Program-made: the position numbers and the translations under genes
From: Christensenella sp. UBA941
Lineage (GTDB): Bacteria > Bacillota > Clostridia > Christensenellales > UBA941
Direction of reading: 5' to 3'
Length of the DNA stretch: 11,487 nucleotides
Assembly: GCA_002293365.1 (NCBI GenBank)
Contig: DBDD01000293.1
Location: 1 to 11,487, forward strand
Shown: one piece after another, positions 11,427-11,487 of the stretch
Numbering within the stretch: the stretch's first letter is position 1
Layout of the letters: every line of letters starts with the position of its first letter
Notes under the pieces: model-generated
Told to the model about the DNA's origin: nothing
Seen by the model: only the letters and a program-made list of their open reading frames with translations
Database searches by the model: none

Positions 11427-11487
11427 GGCCGAACGGTAATGCGACCTATCCCTAAGGATCTGGGAAGAAAGACTATCGGTAATATGT

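Noticed and set aside
11401..11476. tRNA gene on the minus strand
   Set aside because: Only the T-loop consensus is present; the T-stem pairs at 3 of 5 positions, and no D-arm, anticodon arm or matching acceptor 5' half can be drawn.
1..11487. CRISPR array, insertion sequence, integrase or toxin-antitoxin pair
   Set aside because: No regularly spaced repeats, transposase motifs, terminal inverted repeats around a gene, or small toxin/antitoxin-like gene pairs were found.

Overview
The window looks like a chromosomal segment of an anaerobic, probably endospore-forming Firmicute (Clostridia-like). The evidence is a CwlD-type cortex amidase, RNase Y, a TIGR04086/YrzE-type membrane protein, GGAGG ribosome binding sites, sigma-A-type promoters and a high proportion of TTG/GTG starts. 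No taxonomic marker gene is present, so this is inference. Most genes are moderately GC-rich. The gene at 5428-6171 is clearly more AT-rich and looks acquired.

Left part (1-3932). After the tail of a membrane protein come two small-molecule-sensing modules, back to back. On the minus strand lies a MerR regulator with a GyrI-like (BmrR-type) sensor domain, followed by trmO, a tRNA m6t6A37 methyltransferase. Between them is a textbook MerR-type promoter, with a 19-bp spacer and a 9+1+9 dyad. On the plus strand lies a second MerR regulator with a TipAS-like domain. It is translationally coupled by two ATGA overlaps to an ABC ATPase and an ABC-2 permease. It has its own MerR-type promoter with exactly the same geometry but a different dyad. 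The simplest reading is two drug-responsive switches, one for an efflux pump and one, unexpectedly, for a tRNA-modifying enzyme.

Middle part (3963-7695). A minus-strand pair encodes two base-excision-repair enzymes: a hypoxanthine/deoxyinosine-DNA glycosylase (UDG superfamily) and an OGG1-type 8-oxoguanine glycosylase with a TTG start. The promoter places the first mRNA base at or next to the first ATG, so this operon may be leaderless. Divergent from it is the AT-rich DUF3825 gene with an extended -10 promoter and terminator. Next come cwlD and a four-helix membrane protein, both on the minus strand. The 261-bp gap between them holds one perfect DnaA box, two near-matches and an AT-rich stretch with five TTTACA repeats. 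Nothing else is recognised in that gap.

Right part (7696-11487). A 243-bp gap carries a consensus promoter, a leader hairpin and a possible 5-codon micro-ORF before rny (RNase Y). A 38-bp perfect palindrome plus T-tract ends rny and the convergent gene, a membrane-anchored hypothetical protein. Divergent from that gene is a lipoprotein with a periplasmic-binding-protein fold, interrupted by a Pro/Thr-rich insertion. The last 87 bases hold only a short inverted repeat with a tRNA T-arm-like string. No gene-free stretch exceeds 300 bases, and no CRISPR array, transposase, integrase or complete RNA gene was seen.
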